From: Apophysomyces variabilis
Taxonomy: Eukaryota > Mucoromycota > Mucoromycetes > Mucorales > Mucoraceae
DNA length: 64,000 nucleotides
Assembly: GCA_002749535.1 (NCBI GenBank)
Contig: MZZL01000392.1
Location: 315,229 to 379,228 of the forward strand
Reading direction: 5' to 3'
Made by a program: the position numbers and the translations under genes. A model generated the notes under the pieces. The model ran no database searches and was not told the origin of the DNA. It saw only the letters and a program-made list of their open reading frames with translations. Shown here piece after piece: positions 20,245 through 32,373 of the stretch (position 1 is the first letter of the stretch; each line of letters opens with the position of its first letter).

Positions 20245-22733
20245 TTCCAAAAGACGTGTACCAGTTGGGTGTGTCACACGGCATGCAAGAAATGCAAGGT
20301 CGCTCTTTCTTCTATAATGTGACTGCACCCAATCAAATGAATCCCCGATATCGGCGATAATGGTACTGATATTGTGGTGTGTAGGAGCGAGGGTTTGGTT
20401 GCTGTTTCTCATTTTCTCTCCTTTTGCTCTTCTATTTTAGCATGTGGAACTGACTTTACGTTGGGTAATGAAGATAATTGACAATAGGATAGCATATACC
20501 TTTGGGACACTGCTGTGGTATATGCGTCTGGTCAGATTAAATTCTTGTAGCTCGATTGGTTTTCCCATACCAAAGACAGTAGCGTTCCTTTTGGTTCCTT
20601 CTTTGTGCAACCAACCATAGGATGCGGTTCAAGGATCAATGTGTCTTTTGGTTATTTTGAGTGCTTGTCGTTACATATCCATTTTTTTTTTCAGTTAGCA
20701 AGCACTATTCTGGACGAAACGACAACACGCTTCTTTAACCATTATTGACATTTTTAAGGCTACCGTAGTTTACAGCATTTTTGACAATGGCTGTCCTGAA
20801 TTACTCTTAAAACACAGTGCCTTGTACAGACATCTCATGGACAACTGACAAATGCAATGATTTGGTCTTACCGATTTCTGCTTTTTTGCCAGGCGACTCC
20901 CATTGAACTCTATGTCATCTACTTTGGCAACGATAACAACTGTAATAAGTACTCCGTGAACACATCTTTCAACTATTCATTATTGGCAATCAGTACCATT
21001 CTATGGATACAGCTCTTGAATATCTGTTGGGATAGAAGGTAAATGATACACAGTAAATTTTCCTTTTTATCTTTAGCTGAGAACTTGATTATCTCGTCCT
21101 TGCAAGATGATGTCGCTTCGAATGATAGCTTGGTTTTGTTCAAAAGGTACCGGCTAACGCTACTGCGAACTGTTACCCATTGACAAGCTATTCCTGCTGA
21201 ACAGTTTGATTTCACCGATCTTCGGTGCCCATAGTTAAGTCCTACCAAGTAATCTGTTTTTATGCCTTTTTGGTCATTCTGTAATAAGTAAACAAAAAAG
21301 TGAACGGTCGACTCGATCGATCATGACCCGAGATTAACCTCCGAAAGAGCCAACTAATAAGCCTTCAGTAACCCAGAGCTTCCCAATTCCAGGGATTCTC
21401 TCCTTACGTAACTGAAATATGGAATGGCAGATCTGATGAAGGTTTGATCATTACCATTCCTTAGCCCATTTAAAATCAAAGTATTCTTCGTGCGAACGCT
21501 AGATTTACTGCAGATAATCTTCTATAACAGTAGAAACGTCGTAATCTGCGGGTTATTATTTACAGAAATCTGGGTTACCAAAATACACCATTGTGAATTT
21601 TTGGGAAGTACAGATGAAGTTAATTCTTGGGATTGTAAGCTTTTCTGTACACAAACCGAATTGCAGTAAATTTTCTGTTTGCATAATCTATTGAACCAGC
21701 TTATGCAGTAACTGATCATTCTATGAGTCGGTATGATGGGCGGGTGATATCCAAACTCTAAGGAGAGTAATCACCAGGACCATTGGACGTATCGAATCTT
21801 ACCCGTATAACGATTCCGGTGCAATTCTGACCGTGGATCGATTGATGACTATGAAGTATGATTAGCGTATCCCATCCAACTATAGGCAAACGCTATTCAA
21901 TAACAACGTCTTGTGACACAGGTGTAGAGATGGGAGACTAAATGAGTCGAGACTACTAGCCTTTTAACATACCAAATTGAAGAGAGGAATCGAGGGGCGA
22001 GGGGGAAAGATGGAGCAGCTGCAATTTGTCTTATTATATTGGATTCAGAACCTTAACTTTTTTTTCAGTATATCGACACGCAGTTTTATGATCGCATGGC
22101 TAATTATTAGCACGTTTGGGATATGTCAATTGCTTGTAGCAGTGCATCAAACTGTAAGAGGACAGTGTAATGATGCATTATTTTTTTAACCATTGTTGAG
22201 CGGTTGTTGAAATTCCTAGATGGCAGTCCTCCTTCCTTTACATATGCGAGTGTTACCAGGAAAACCTGTCTACGAACTGGATGGATTTTCCAAGGAGAGA
22301 GATAACTTGTACCTGCCCTGAAGATGATTGAGCTGATCAAACTATTAAATAGACATTTTTGGATAATTTTAAAACAAGACAAAACGTTCCGTAGACACGC
22401 AATTGAAAACGACTTGTACTGTAGTACAAAGGGACTTTCTAGCCAAATAAGGATGAGGAATCAAAGTTGCAAAAGTTGGGGAAGTTATTCTTGGAGACTT
22501 TTGTGAAACCGTTGAGTTATTGAACCCTCCCGATGCTTCGTATAAATAGAATACTGCGAATGGATCATCATGGACAAGAAACAGTAAACCAAATTTGCCT
22601 TCTCCATATTAAACCGACATTAAGGATCTTTGTTTTTTTTCTTTTTTGCCTGCTTTATACCTTCAACCGTTTTTGAACAATTGACCGTTTCTCATTTTTT
22701 ATTTCCATTACTTGGTTGCGTATCTTGTCATTC
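20245..22733. other. No secure gene
   Basis: Several frames of 60-90 codons occur on the minus strand (for example 20218-20412 and 22107-22382, the latter containing SPWKIHPVRRQVFLVTLAYV, which looks protein-like). None can be assigned and no splice-supported model was found. A TATA-like TATAAATA at 22541-22548 lies about 190 bp upstream of the zinc-finger gene. Confidence 0.35.
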
Positions 22734-23420
22734 ATGTCGAACCGTTTGTCCCGTACTATCCAACTGATCCAAATGCAACAGTATCAGATATTCTTACTGC
22801 TTGCGGATTTAGAACGACATTCTCCAACGGAGACAATGACAACGGATACTGATATCCCTGGCTTAAGCACGAACCCAACTTTGCCATTTTCCTCCACTAG
22901 AAATAGCCACACAGATCTTATTCCATGCGATACATTGCCATGCATGGAACCTTCTCCTTGGCCAGGACAAGATATCCTAAACTCTCCGTCAGAAAACATC
23001 CTCTGGGAATCTCGCTTCTACGAGCAGCGCAACAATGACGATGATGGTTCTGCCCAAGAAAGCCAAACCATCCATCCCTTGCTCGGCCAACCAATGGAAA
23101 ATACATTGACAACGCAAGGTATCAAAAACAGTTTGGCTGCTACTATATCCGCCAATATATCATGTATTTATCAATCTATATACCCGTCCATAGATAGTAC
23201 TGGTATTGATTCCTTGCCTGGTGCAAGTCATTCGGAAAGCCGAGCTTCCCGTCGCGTTGGCCATGACAGACCACGTCGAAGAAGTTTCCGACGGGATAAC
23301 CAGGTTTCGAACGAACCGCATACAGGACGACAGGTGTACCACTGTGATCACTGTGGGAAGTCCTTCACTCGCCGAGATTCTAGAAACCGCCATGTTAAAT
23401 GCGTCCATCGCATTTACTGA
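22734..23420 (+). CDS. Single C2H2 zinc-finger protein (228 aa)
   Basis: Single-exon frame starting at the ATG at 22734 (the longer frame begins with TTG). The first about 165 residues are low-complexity, Ser/Thr/Pro-rich and acidic (ETMTTDTDIPGLS, NNDDDGSAQE). A basic stretch RRVGHDRPRRRSFRR, a plausible nuclear localisation signal, precedes one C2H2 finger at the extreme C-terminus: YHCDHCGKSFTRRDSRNRH ending KCVH, with spacing C-x2-C-x12-H-x4-H. A lone C-terminal finger with an acidic N-terminal region suggests a DNA-binding regulator, but targets cannot be inferred. It stands alone at the edge of the accessory region, 0.7 kb from the end of the convergent ENGase gene. Confidence 0.75.
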   Translation: MSNRLSRTIQLIQMQQYQIFLLLADLERHSPTETMTTDTDIPGLSTNPTLPFSSTRNSHTDLIPCDTLPCMEPSPWPGQDILNSPSENILWESRFYEQRNNDDDGSAQESQTIHPLLGQPMENTLTTQGIKNSLAATISANISCIYQSIYPSIDSTGIDSLPGASHSESRASRRVGHDRPRRRSFRRDNQVSNEPHTGRQVYHCDHCGKSFTRRDSRNRHVKCVHRIY

Positions 23421-24113
23421 TGGACAGTGGGCTTGTCATCCCTCCCTCTCTCTCGGCGGCTATGCCGCTGGTATGGCATACTTGTATGCTTTGTTTTCTT
23501 CCTTGCAACATCGTTACAATGTGATATATCTATCTGAATATCAATGAACTACGGTTGACCCGTCTTGCGTCCTCAACGTTCTTTCTTGGATATGTTTGGA
23601 TATATGACCATGTTATATTGAGAAGCCTCTGCATAGTGGTTCCCAAGCTCTAAATTGCAGGAAACCACGTTTTTGCTTCCTTGAATGACGGGAAGCGTGC
23701 CTAACATGGAACACGTGCGTTAAGGAGACATTTAGCGTACAAAGCAATTGTCTAACGCAAAAACCACTTATACTCCTTTTGTTTTCAAGGACTTTGATCG
23801 CCATACAAGGGATTCAGTGAGCTTTCAGGGCAACTTTCTGTCACCTTTCATGCATGTGAATTTACCTCATGGTTTACAAGCATTCCTAGAATCTATATTC
23901 TCATTCATTGTTTGTATGAATGGCCATGTCCTTCCAGTAAATGCACACTTAGTCGCTTTTATAATACTCTTGTGCTCTCTCTACCCAAGATATCTTTGTG
24001 ATTTTCGGTTAACAATATACAGAGTTTAATTTATTAGGATAAATTAGAATGGTATCTTTGCTCTTTTTCTTTTTCGGGTTATGCTGATTCATTTTTCTTT
24101 CTCTTTGTTTTGT
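23421..24113. other. Convergent intergenic region, no gene
   Basis: Lies between the 3' ends of the zinc-finger gene (plus) and the ENGase gene (minus). T-rich stretches near 24055-24115 could serve in 3' end formation; nothing else is seen. Confidence 0.45.
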
Positions 24114-26998
24114 TCAGATTAGTGCAATCGTTCCCTCGGCTTTGACGTGTCCTAACCGATCCACAGCTTCAACTTTGACATAAGAGTATTGATTGGGCCC
24201 AAGTCCTGAGATTCTATACTGATCAACAAAGGCTGTCCCAAGGAAAAGTTTGTTTGTCTGATGAGCGTCCACCAAAGAGACAATAAAATAATCCGTCTCC
24301 GACCACATTTCAGCATTGGACGGTCCAACATTGCTTGTCCAGCCTAAGGTAGCCCAAAGCAATTTGTCTTTTGATCCGTGCGTAGCATGATATTCCTTTG
24401 TTTGCCACTGAAGGTTCAGCGCTGTTGCGTTTGAAGACGGGGCAGGGGGAGGCGAATTAGCAGGAATCACGCTGAGATAGCCGAGATTAGCAAGAACGGC
24501 CTTGTCTTCGTCGGCATTCACATGAACTTTCCATCCAATTTCCTCAACCATGGCACCGCCTGCCAATAAGGAATCTGGAAGAGCCTTAGTCTGGATGTCC
24601 TTGATAGTCCAATTATTGGATCCTGTTGCTGCTTGTTGCTGGAAATCACTGCCCAATGGCACTTCGACTTCATAAAGCCCATGCGTTCCATTGGAGGAGC
24701 CGGCAGGTGTTACCAATGGCAGATCGGATACTTTGTCCTTCCAAACGCCAGCCACCTCTGGATTAAGCGACAGATGACAATAGATGCTCACCTGGGACAC
24801 ACGGGTGTTGACTTTGTAAATGAATCGCATCGATGTCCCTTGACGTATATCCAATTTCATCCGATATAACGGCACTTTAGCTATAGCTGGACCCACAGCC
24901 TCTTTTCCAGCAGTTGCCTTTAATATCAAAGAGGTGCCGCTCATATAAGGATCTCGATCACTGAGCAGACCTTGGAGAACAAGGTGACCGGCATGGACTG
25001 GTTTACGGTAATCTAAATTGGGTAAAATGCCTTGATGCGATAGTTGCGACCATGCTTGATGCAAAAGTCTCTAAACAAACAAACAGTATTGTATTTTATC
25101 AGTCCTCTGTTTTATTCTAACCTCCTCCTTACCTCTCCTTGAAAGCAGAAAACCGAACCGTAGCCTCGATCAAACCAAGTGGCAAACCAAGGAACGGGAA
25201 CATCACGGAGCTTATCAAAGTCCGCAATACCTTTGTGCCAACCCTCTTGATCATACACATCATTATTATCATCAACGGCATCTTTGGCAGCACGTTTTCT
25301 CAAGACGCCTTGTCTCTCCTTCTGCTTTTGTCTCCTGAAAGCGCTGGATCATCCAAATCCATGTCAGCTTTTTCCTCTTTTTCTCCTTCCTGTATCCCAT
25401 TTATCTTACTTACTTGGTTGCACTGCTATAATCGTCCTTTTCGTCTTCGTTTGTTTCAGGCGGGTAATCGGAAGAAGGGCCTCCCATCCACAGCAGGCGG
25501 TCATAAAAGTTGAAATTCTTTTCATTAAAATGTTGATAAGTCCATGCCATGGCAAACAGCACGGAGGAAGTACCGCCCTTGTCGCTGGCCTCAACACCCT
25601 AATAATACATGATAAATAAAATGCATGGAGCTTTCTTCCTTTTTTACCTTGTAGGTATTGTATTGCCCTCCACCGTAAGTACCTCGTCCCCAAACATCCG
25701 TTCCAAAATAGACATCTTTGGGGGAGCGCCCTTTTTCAATCAGCGGTTTGATTAATTTAATTGTTTTTGTTTTGTATGCCAGAAAAAGAACAAAAGTAGT
25801 AACAAAGTATACAAACCTTCTTTCTTAGCCAATTGAGCCGCTTTCTCAGGATAGTTTGCCTGGTATCTGGAACTTAAATCGACGCCTCTTTCCATATATA
25901 TGTATGTATAAATATATAGTGCATACCTCCCACCAGTAATTGACAAAAAGACCGTCTGTGGCTTCAAAGAAAGGAGCGTTCCACTTGTTCAGCTCATTCT
26001 GATAATCCACCTCACCATTCACTGTAAGAGCATCGTACCAAATAATGGATGAACCAGGAATTTCCTTATGCATCTTGGTTGTCAGATACTGCATCAACCT
26101 AAAATATTGCCATATTAGTCAGTCCTCTCTTTTCCGGTTCAATGACACGTTTTTTTCCTCGATTTCGATACGTACTCCGCCAGCTGTTGTCCTTTAAATT
26201 GAGGAGATGCATCATGGCGCGAGAAATTCGATTCGATATTAATCAGCCAACCATCAAATCCGTAATATTTGGCAAGCGCCACTAATACATGAACATAAGT
26301 AACGTTTATAGATAGCCGACAGCATCCGGATTTTTTTTGGGTTTCATCTTACCCAGCTTGTCAGGATAGTAAGTGCTCCAGATACGTTTAGGACTCTTTT
26401 TCTGTTTATCGGCAACCGTCGTTTGGTTTTTACTCTGATGACTCGGTCCCATCAAAAACGTATCGAGATCGGGTGTTCCTGATTCGCCTTCCACAAGAAA
26501 CGTACCAAGGGAAGAAACACCGTTTCGACGCATTGCATTTGTCCACACCACAGGAGGGATTGTCACCCTATTATGGGAGAAACTAAATGCGCGGTGCGTA
26601 GGTAAGTAAGCCACCTCCTGAATTAAAACGGAAAGATAGAAAACTCAACTAGATAAATGTGTCGACATATTGCCAATACTGAACATTATAAATGGTACTG
26701 TAGTTGTTGCCCTGAATTGCATAGTCCTCCACATACCCTAAGAACAACGAAAATTAAAACGGAATGAGTTCATGGTGGCATGACCATTCTCATGTTTCTT
26801 TTTTTTACCTCCTGCCATGTCATGACACAGCATCATGTTCGGAGTGGTATGTTTTGGGCGTGTTCGACGAGGTACCGTAGCTATGTTAAATACGTTACCA
26901 CCCGACGGCGTCCAATGGTTCAATTCGGTCATGGAGACCAAAGGTGCCGATCTAGGCAACGCCGTATCATAGGCTTGATGTAAAGTAAGTGATGGCAT
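24114..26998 (-). CDS. Endo-beta-N-acetylglucosaminidase, GH85 (Endo-M/ENGase type, about 751 aa)
   Basis: Cleaves the GlcNAc-beta-1,4-GlcNAc core of N-glycans, releasing the glycan and leaving one GlcNAc. Ten phase-consistent exons: 26809-26998, 26650-26737, 26353-26582, 26176-26281, 25927-26098, 25817-25859, 25648-25730, 25414-25598, 25133-25334, 24114-25070. Family landmarks in order: MTELNHWTPSGGNVFNIATV, LCHDMAGGYVEDY, VTIPPVVWTNAMRRNGV with LGTFLVE, the catalytic block DGWLINIE (Asn and Glu of the N-x-E pair conserved), SSIIWYDALT, FVNYWWE and DVYFGTDVWGRGTYGGG. The C-terminal exon is a beta-rich carbohydrate-binding-like region. Length is close to Endo-M of Mucor hiemalis (from memory about 740 aa). 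No signal peptide is visible, consistent with a cytosolic enzyme. The start is the ATG at 26998. Residues encoded around 25370-25420 are a variable acidic loop interrupted by an intron. Confidence 0.92.
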
Positions 26999-27733
26999 CA
27001 CAAAATAAGATAGAAAAGGAGGGAAAGTTGCCTCGGCGTTTTGGTTTGCATGTTTCGTCTTTTACTGCCCTAGCTTATTTATATACAAACAAAAAAAATG
27101 AGGGGGGACTTGAGGGAGAAAGGGTCGATTGACCAAAAGGAGATTTTCAAATGGCGTTAATGAGATCTATCGTTTCGCAATATGCAAAAATAATAGTTCT
27201 TTTTTTTTTGCTTCTTTTCCTCCTTATCTATTGTTGAAGTACAAGTGACCATTCTTATTATTAGTTTGGTCCTCTTTGTATTCCAATCCAGGGCTCCCGT
27301 ATTCTGCGTTTTTTTCTCGTTTTGACGTACTGACACAAGTTCAGAATCTATCCAGATCCAATTGTACCACCCCTGTCTGTAAAACAGAAAGTTATACAAT
27401 TCAACGTGAAAAATAATAATAATAAAAATAAAAAGAAGCAGTTGTACTTGTACTTGCACGCGCTTACACGATCCGTATACACAGTGGCGATAAGGATTTC
27501 AGTATAAACAAGGAAGAACAGACCATTTATGAACCATGACATAGGAATATAGTCTTGGCAAACATTCATCCAATGCATTTCGGTTTTCGTTTCCGATTCA
27601 TACGATGTCTACCAATATCGCCTCTAATTTATTTAAAGTTTTTTCTTTTCCGCTTTCTTTTTGTCTTCTTTTTACAAAATTAAAAAAAAAAGAACACGCC
27701 ACGGATTTCCTTGAAAAGGAGTGGGGAATTTTT
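26999..27733. other. Spacer between ENGase start and uS2m stop
   Basis: Contains the presumed ENGase promoter on the minus strand and the uS2m 3' region. T-rich tracts occur at 27198-27210 and 27650-27690. No further gene was recognised. Confidence 0.45.
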
Positions 27734-28743
27734 TTATGCTGCATGACGTGCATTACGCTTCGTTTTGATCTTTTCCTCTTGATCCAATAACTGCTTTCGT
27801 CTTTGGACACCGTCCTTAGCAGCGGTGGAAATCACTTTGGCAATAAGCGCCACACCACGAATAGAATCATCGTTGGCTGGAATGGGGTAGGTGATAGAGC
27901 GAGGATCATAATCTGTATCCGTAATCGCAATCACAGGGATGTTGTTCAATTGGGCTTCCGAAATCGCGATCGAGTTTTCCAAAGGGTTCAAGATCACAAT
28001 CAAATCCGGTTTGTAGGTCTTGGGCACGCGTCCTGGATTCTCGGGGTCCACAGGGGCGTGGCGACCCAAGACTTGGTGAGCGTTTGTCAGTGTGCCAGGA
28101 ATCCATTTACTTGAAACATGGAAACCCTCGCATTGTCGTGCTGCGTCAATCGTCAACTCTTGAAATCCCGGTCGCGTACCAATAAAAAGAATCGTGCCTC
28201 CTCGCAGTGCAATCTCGCGGGCCACATTACATGCTCGTCTTAGATAGACTAAGGTGTGCTCTAAATTGATAATGCTGATACCTTCACGTGTACCGAAAAT
28301 AAAAGGAAGTGTGGCTGGCTGCCAAAGACGAGTTGAATGACCAAGGTGAAGTCCGGCAGCAAGAAGTTTGGCAATGGTGAGGTTGTAAGGAGTGATAGGT
28401 TCGGTCGCTTCTCGTACAGCACGTCGAATAGGTGTCTTTAATGCCTCTGCAGGAGGAACTTCACATAATAGAAACGTCAGCATACACTATACTTTTTGTT
28501 TCTTGGTTTCGTTAATTTACCTAGTGATTCCACTGTCGGAGGAACAGGGACTTCCTGTCGAAGAGGATTGGCCGTTGCCAATGTTCTTGCATGCACTACA
28601 AGCGAAATAGAACTGATTATTTATTTTCCTATTCGAATGCTAACACAGAAAGGAAATGTTTGTCTATTTTGCTATGTCGTCTTACGTCGTGGCAAGGAGC
28701 ACAAGTGTTTCCTAGTGGCCAGGGAAATGGAACGTGAGGCCAT
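27734..28743 (-). CDS. MRP4: Mitochondrial small-subunit ribosomal protein uS2m (about 285 aa)
   Basis: Structural protein of the mitochondrial 30S-like ribosomal subunit. Three exons: 28686-28743, 28521-28595, 27734-28458, adding to 858 nt in frame. The first two encode a typical mitochondrial presequence (MASRSISLATRKHLCSLPR then LHARTLATANPL; basic, Ser-rich, no acidic residues). The mature part has the uS2 signatures LLAAGLHLGHSTRLW near its start, GGTILFIGTRPGF in the middle, SSKWIPGTLTN, and PDLIVILNPLEN..EAQLNNIPVIAITDTD toward the end. It is transcribed divergently from the cytosolic ribosomal gene eL15. Confidence 0.93.
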
Positions 28744-29345
28744 GAGTGTGCGCGGAGAAGGAGGAGAAAAGTGGACCAGAGTGTTGAAAGGTGCCAAAGC
28801 AAGGGTTGGGAAAGGAAACCAAGTCACAGTTCTGAGCCGCTTGCGCCCTTTCTCTCTCGCGCGGGGGCTCTGGCACGCACTTTAGCCGGAGTTCGCCAAA
28901 CCTCAGTTCGGCCTCTTTTCTCCCCCCTCGTTTGTCAAGGTACGATGATACCGCCAGATAGAAAACAACGAAGCGTGGAGAGGAAAAAGCAGCATGCCGA
29001 TGATGAACTGGATGGATGAATGGATGGATAGGTGCTTGGATGATGACGGATGACAGACGATAACTTGTTATTACCGTTTTACCTGGACGCCCTTTATGCC
29101 AGAATCGAAAATTGGAAAATACCCTCCAACACCACACGAACGCAGAAGCAGATCGATATAGACAACATCGAACATACACAAACCGTAATGCGACAGCTGT
29201 CATTGCTTTCAGCTACACTTTTTTAATCCTTTATGTGCCATGGCTGCTTCTTCCTCGATCCGCTTTTCGTTGGAAGAGAATGAGTCACGAATACTGACGA
29301 TGGATTCATGGTTTCTGTAGGGTCTATTCTTTTTTCTTATCCGTC
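28744..29345. promoter_or_regulatory. Divergent promoter region between uS2m and eL15
   Basis: A 602-bp space separates the two start codons in head-to-head orientation. It contains a GC-rich patch (about 28840-28880, TCTCTCGCGCGGGGGCTC), a GATG-type short repeat (about 29006-29035) and a pyrimidine-rich leader (TCTATTCTTTTTTCTTATCC) directly before the eL15 ATG, as in other ribosomal-protein genes. The region may also hold a 5' UTR intron. Shared regulation is inference. Confidence 0.6.
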
Positions 29346-29960
29346 ATGGGTGCGTACAAATATCTCCAGGAACTTCAAAAGAAGAAGCAGTCGGACGTTC
29401 TTCGATTCTTGCTTCGTGTCCGCTGCTGGGAGTACCGTCAGTTGAATGTCATTCACCGTGCCTCGCGTCCTTCCCGCCCCGACAAGGCTCGCCGTCTGGG
29501 CTACAAGGCCAAGCAGGGCTATGTCATTTACCGCATCCGTGTCCGCCGTGGTGGCCGCAAGAGACCCGTCCACAAGGGTGCCACCTACGGTAAGCCCGTA
29601 AACGAGGGTGTGAACCAACTCAAGTACCAGCGCTCGCTCCGTTCTACTGCTGAGGAACGTGTTGGTCGCAAGTGCGCCAACCTTCGTGTCTTGAACTCGT
29701 ACTGGGTCAACCAGGACGCCACCTACAAGTACTACGAAGTTATCCTTGTCGACCCCTCGCACAAGGCCATCCGTCGTGATCCTCGCATCAACTGGATCTG
29801 CAACGCCGTCCACAAGCGTCGCGAGGCCCGCGGTCTTACCGCCATCGGCAAGAAGTCCCGTGGCAAGGGCAAGGGTCACCGTTTCACCAAGACCAAGGGA
29901 TCCGGTCGTCATGCCAGCTGGAAGAGACGCAACACCCTCTCTCTCCCCCGCTACCGTTAA
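29346..29960 (+). CDS. RPL15: 60S ribosomal protein eL15 (204 aa)
   Basis: Cytosolic large-subunit ribosomal protein. The 204-aa length is that of the eukaryotic family, and the sequence is collinear from [20 protein letters not shown] through [38 protein letters not shown] and [20 protein letters not shown] to the basic C-terminus [20 protein letters not shown]. It is intronless in the coding part. Codon use is strikingly C-ending (GTC, CGT/CGC, ATC, AAG), unlike the accessory genes, as expected of very high expression. Confidence 0.97.
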   Translation: MGAYKYLQELQKKKQSDVLRFLLRVRCWEYRQLNVIHRASRPSRPDKARRLGYKAKQGYVIYRIRVRRGGRKRPVHKGATYGKPVNEGVNQLKYQRSLRSTAEERVGRKCANLRVLNSYWVNQDATYKYYEVILVDPSHKAIRRDPRINWICNAVHKRREARGLTAIGKKSRGKGKGHRFTKTKGSGRHASWKRRNTLSLPRYR

Positions 29961-30318
29961 AAAGTATCATGGCATTCTTGTTAAACCTTGCGTGTCCTTG
30001 CTCTTCTTCTCTTTTATCTCTTTTTGTAAATTCGGATAGATCTGTTTTCTAAACGGAAAGAGAGAAAGCCGAATATTTATTTCGAGAATTAAAAAAGAAA
30101 AGATCAAGATACAAAAAGAATAAGACCTTTTATCGCCTTTTTTTATCCACAAGAAGGAAAGCATGTTGTTTAAGGGATTTTGTGAACAATGAATAATGAG
30201 CCTATATAAATCAGAATGGATGATTTAGCGAAAGAAAAGGAAAGGAGCAAGAGAGAGAGAGAGGTGGGGCGATGGTAATTGCATTGGGTGATTAGATGGA
30301 TCATAGATTAGATTCCCT
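29961..30318. other. Convergent 3' region
   Basis: AT-rich region between the stops of eL15 (plus) and the WLM gene (minus). It includes a short (GA)n tract at 30251-30262 and a possible AATTAAAA polyadenylation-like motif near 30087. Confidence 0.4.
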
Positions 30319-31316
30319 TTACGCTTTACTTGAACCACATCCTTCGTCCAATTCTTGTTCTTCTTGCTTTGTTAGACGTGACATGGCTGCTCTGGCTGCA
30401 AGCTGTCGTCGGGCTTCGGGATGCTGACTTGACATATTCAGGCCGCCGAGACGATACGCACCTCCTTCCCAAGCAACTGCAACGGCTTCCGTGGCCGGGT
30501 CATAATAGACACCGTCTGATAGTCGATGACCTCCATGAGCGGTCCAATCCAATGCCACAACATCTTTGTTTAACTGTCGATTCAGTGCATGGAAACGGTC
30601 GTCATGCTCACTCCAGACATTATGGGTTAATTCATGCAGCAACACTTTCCGAATCGAGTCATAGTGCCGGAAACCACTCAGATCGTTTGTCCGCAGTCGA
30701 ATGGCGATCAGTTGACCCTGATTACGATTGTATCCCAAAATACCCGTTTCAAAAGGTGTTAACTCGGTCAACTCACTCACAGACCATTGCCGTTGTTGCA
30801 TAATCGCCCTAATCTGCATATCTTTCATTCAGTAACCAATACGAGAAGGTTGACCTTTTCGTATATACTTACCCCTCGATCATCTCTTAAACGTTCCAGC
30901 AAGCGTCGTGCGCTTTCAGACTCGGGAAATTCCTCGAGAACGGTGATACGATGAAAGGTATATTTGTCTAGCAAGGGTTGTCGTCGCATGGGCTTTTTGA
31001 CTGAGACCATTCTGGCCGATAATCTCGGGGCGAATGATTGACGCTCGATCAGGCGTTTGTCCATTTGTTCAATCGCCTCGACTTCTTTCATTTGGCTTCC
31101 CATCAAAATCATCTTCGTATTGGCAGGAAGACCGATAGCTTCCAGTGATTGATCGTTACGTAAAACGCGTCCCTTCCATAACAGCTTCTGGCAGTCTATT
31201 GGAAGCTTGGTTTTGCTTTCCAGGTACTGTTTGAGATCGGCTATGGTTGCCATGGGATCCCATGAATTAAGTGGAATGACTTTGCCTTTGAATGTCACTT
31301 TGAAGTCAATTGTCAT
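30319..31316 (-). CDS. Ubiquitin-like + WLM-domain metalloprotease (about 312 aa)
   Basis: Two exons: 30873-31316 and 30319-30813. The acceptor is ATATGCAG|ATT, which joins LERLRDDRG to IRAIMQQRQWSV as in the family. Residues 1-75 form a ubiquitin-like domain (MTIDFKVTFKGKVIPL..LPIDCQKLLWKGRVL..LPANTKMILMGS). The C-terminal half is a WLM (Wss1-like) protease domain with the zinc motif HELTHNVWSEHDDRFHAL (H-E-x2-H-x5-H-D). WLM proteases are implicated in DNA-protein-crosslink and SUMO/ubiquitin-linked processing. The N-terminal ubiquitin-like fusion resembles the fission-yeast and plant type rather than budding-yeast Wss1. It ends in an acidic, Ser-rich tail (EEQELDEGCGSSKA). Confidence 0.92.
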
Positions 31317-32373
31317 ACTGTATTTTTTCTTCGTACAAATAAATGAAAAGAGAGATAAAAGCGATAAGAGAGAATAGAGACCGAAGTGAGAAAAAAATAA
31401 GCGCAGGCTGCTTACGTTTGCCAGCTCGCTTCTGACAAATCAGAAAACAGTGGACACTTTTCGAATCAGGTCAGCAGACTAATTTCCATTTTTAGTTGCA
31501 CACAACGAACTGTGAAAGCAGGCTATGGAAAACTAAAGAACCGTAACGATGAATAATACATAGAAAAAGGGACAGATAGTATATGCTCTTTAATTGTATG
31601 GATTAGCCAGCTTATACTCTTCTTCTGTTCTGTTGATACTTCATAAGCTACCTTTACAGTACCATTAGTCTTTGACGAATCTGTCTTTGGGACTTTAACA
31701 AATGTTCCCTATATCTAACATTGACCTTTAAATAGCATTGTGTAAATTACTGGATTGAGGTATCTGATTATAGGACTAGAAGAAAGGAATTGTTTGAATC
31801 GCATGAATACAGCACTCCCGTCATGAATTTGTGTAACATGTAACAGTGAGCTATCAGTAGAAATAGCTTATGGATTGCTTACAGCTAAACTACTAACTAT
31901 TGAATGCCTCTTGGCAAGCCACTTGCGGTATTGCTAAGGAGACCTGATCTTTATTTTTCAATCCAGGTAGATCATGCCGTTATGAGCAACCATAAGAGCG
32001 CTTCTTCCAGTAACTCATGGCTACGCATGACTAAGCTTCTTTATTAGCACTTAGTCGTGAGATCTTGAATAGAGCATATTGAGCACACATTGAATTTGGT
32101 TGTTAAAAGATCTTTTTTCTATGCACGACTCTAATGTACGCTTAGTATGAAGTCACAAATTGTATTAGCAATCTAAGTCGACAGCAATCCTTTTACATAA
32201 TAGAAGGTATAGAATGCATGGATAACCATTGTTCGTTACAGCATCCTAATTTTGTTTTTATTATTCTTTAAAACTCGTAACAAATGATCCCATAGAGATA
32301 TCCAAGAAAGTAGTCCGTGATAATGGGAATCCGGTTGAGAGTAGGATCGAGTGATTCGCGGAGCAGTTACTGT
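31317..32373. other. No recognisable gene
   Basis: AT-rich spacer upstream of the WLM gene and downstream of the small secreted protein. No coding signal was found. Confidence 0.5.

Noticed and set aside
29337..29912. 191-codon minus-strand frame opposite eL15
   Set aside because: Antisense shadow of a highly biased, highly expressed gene.
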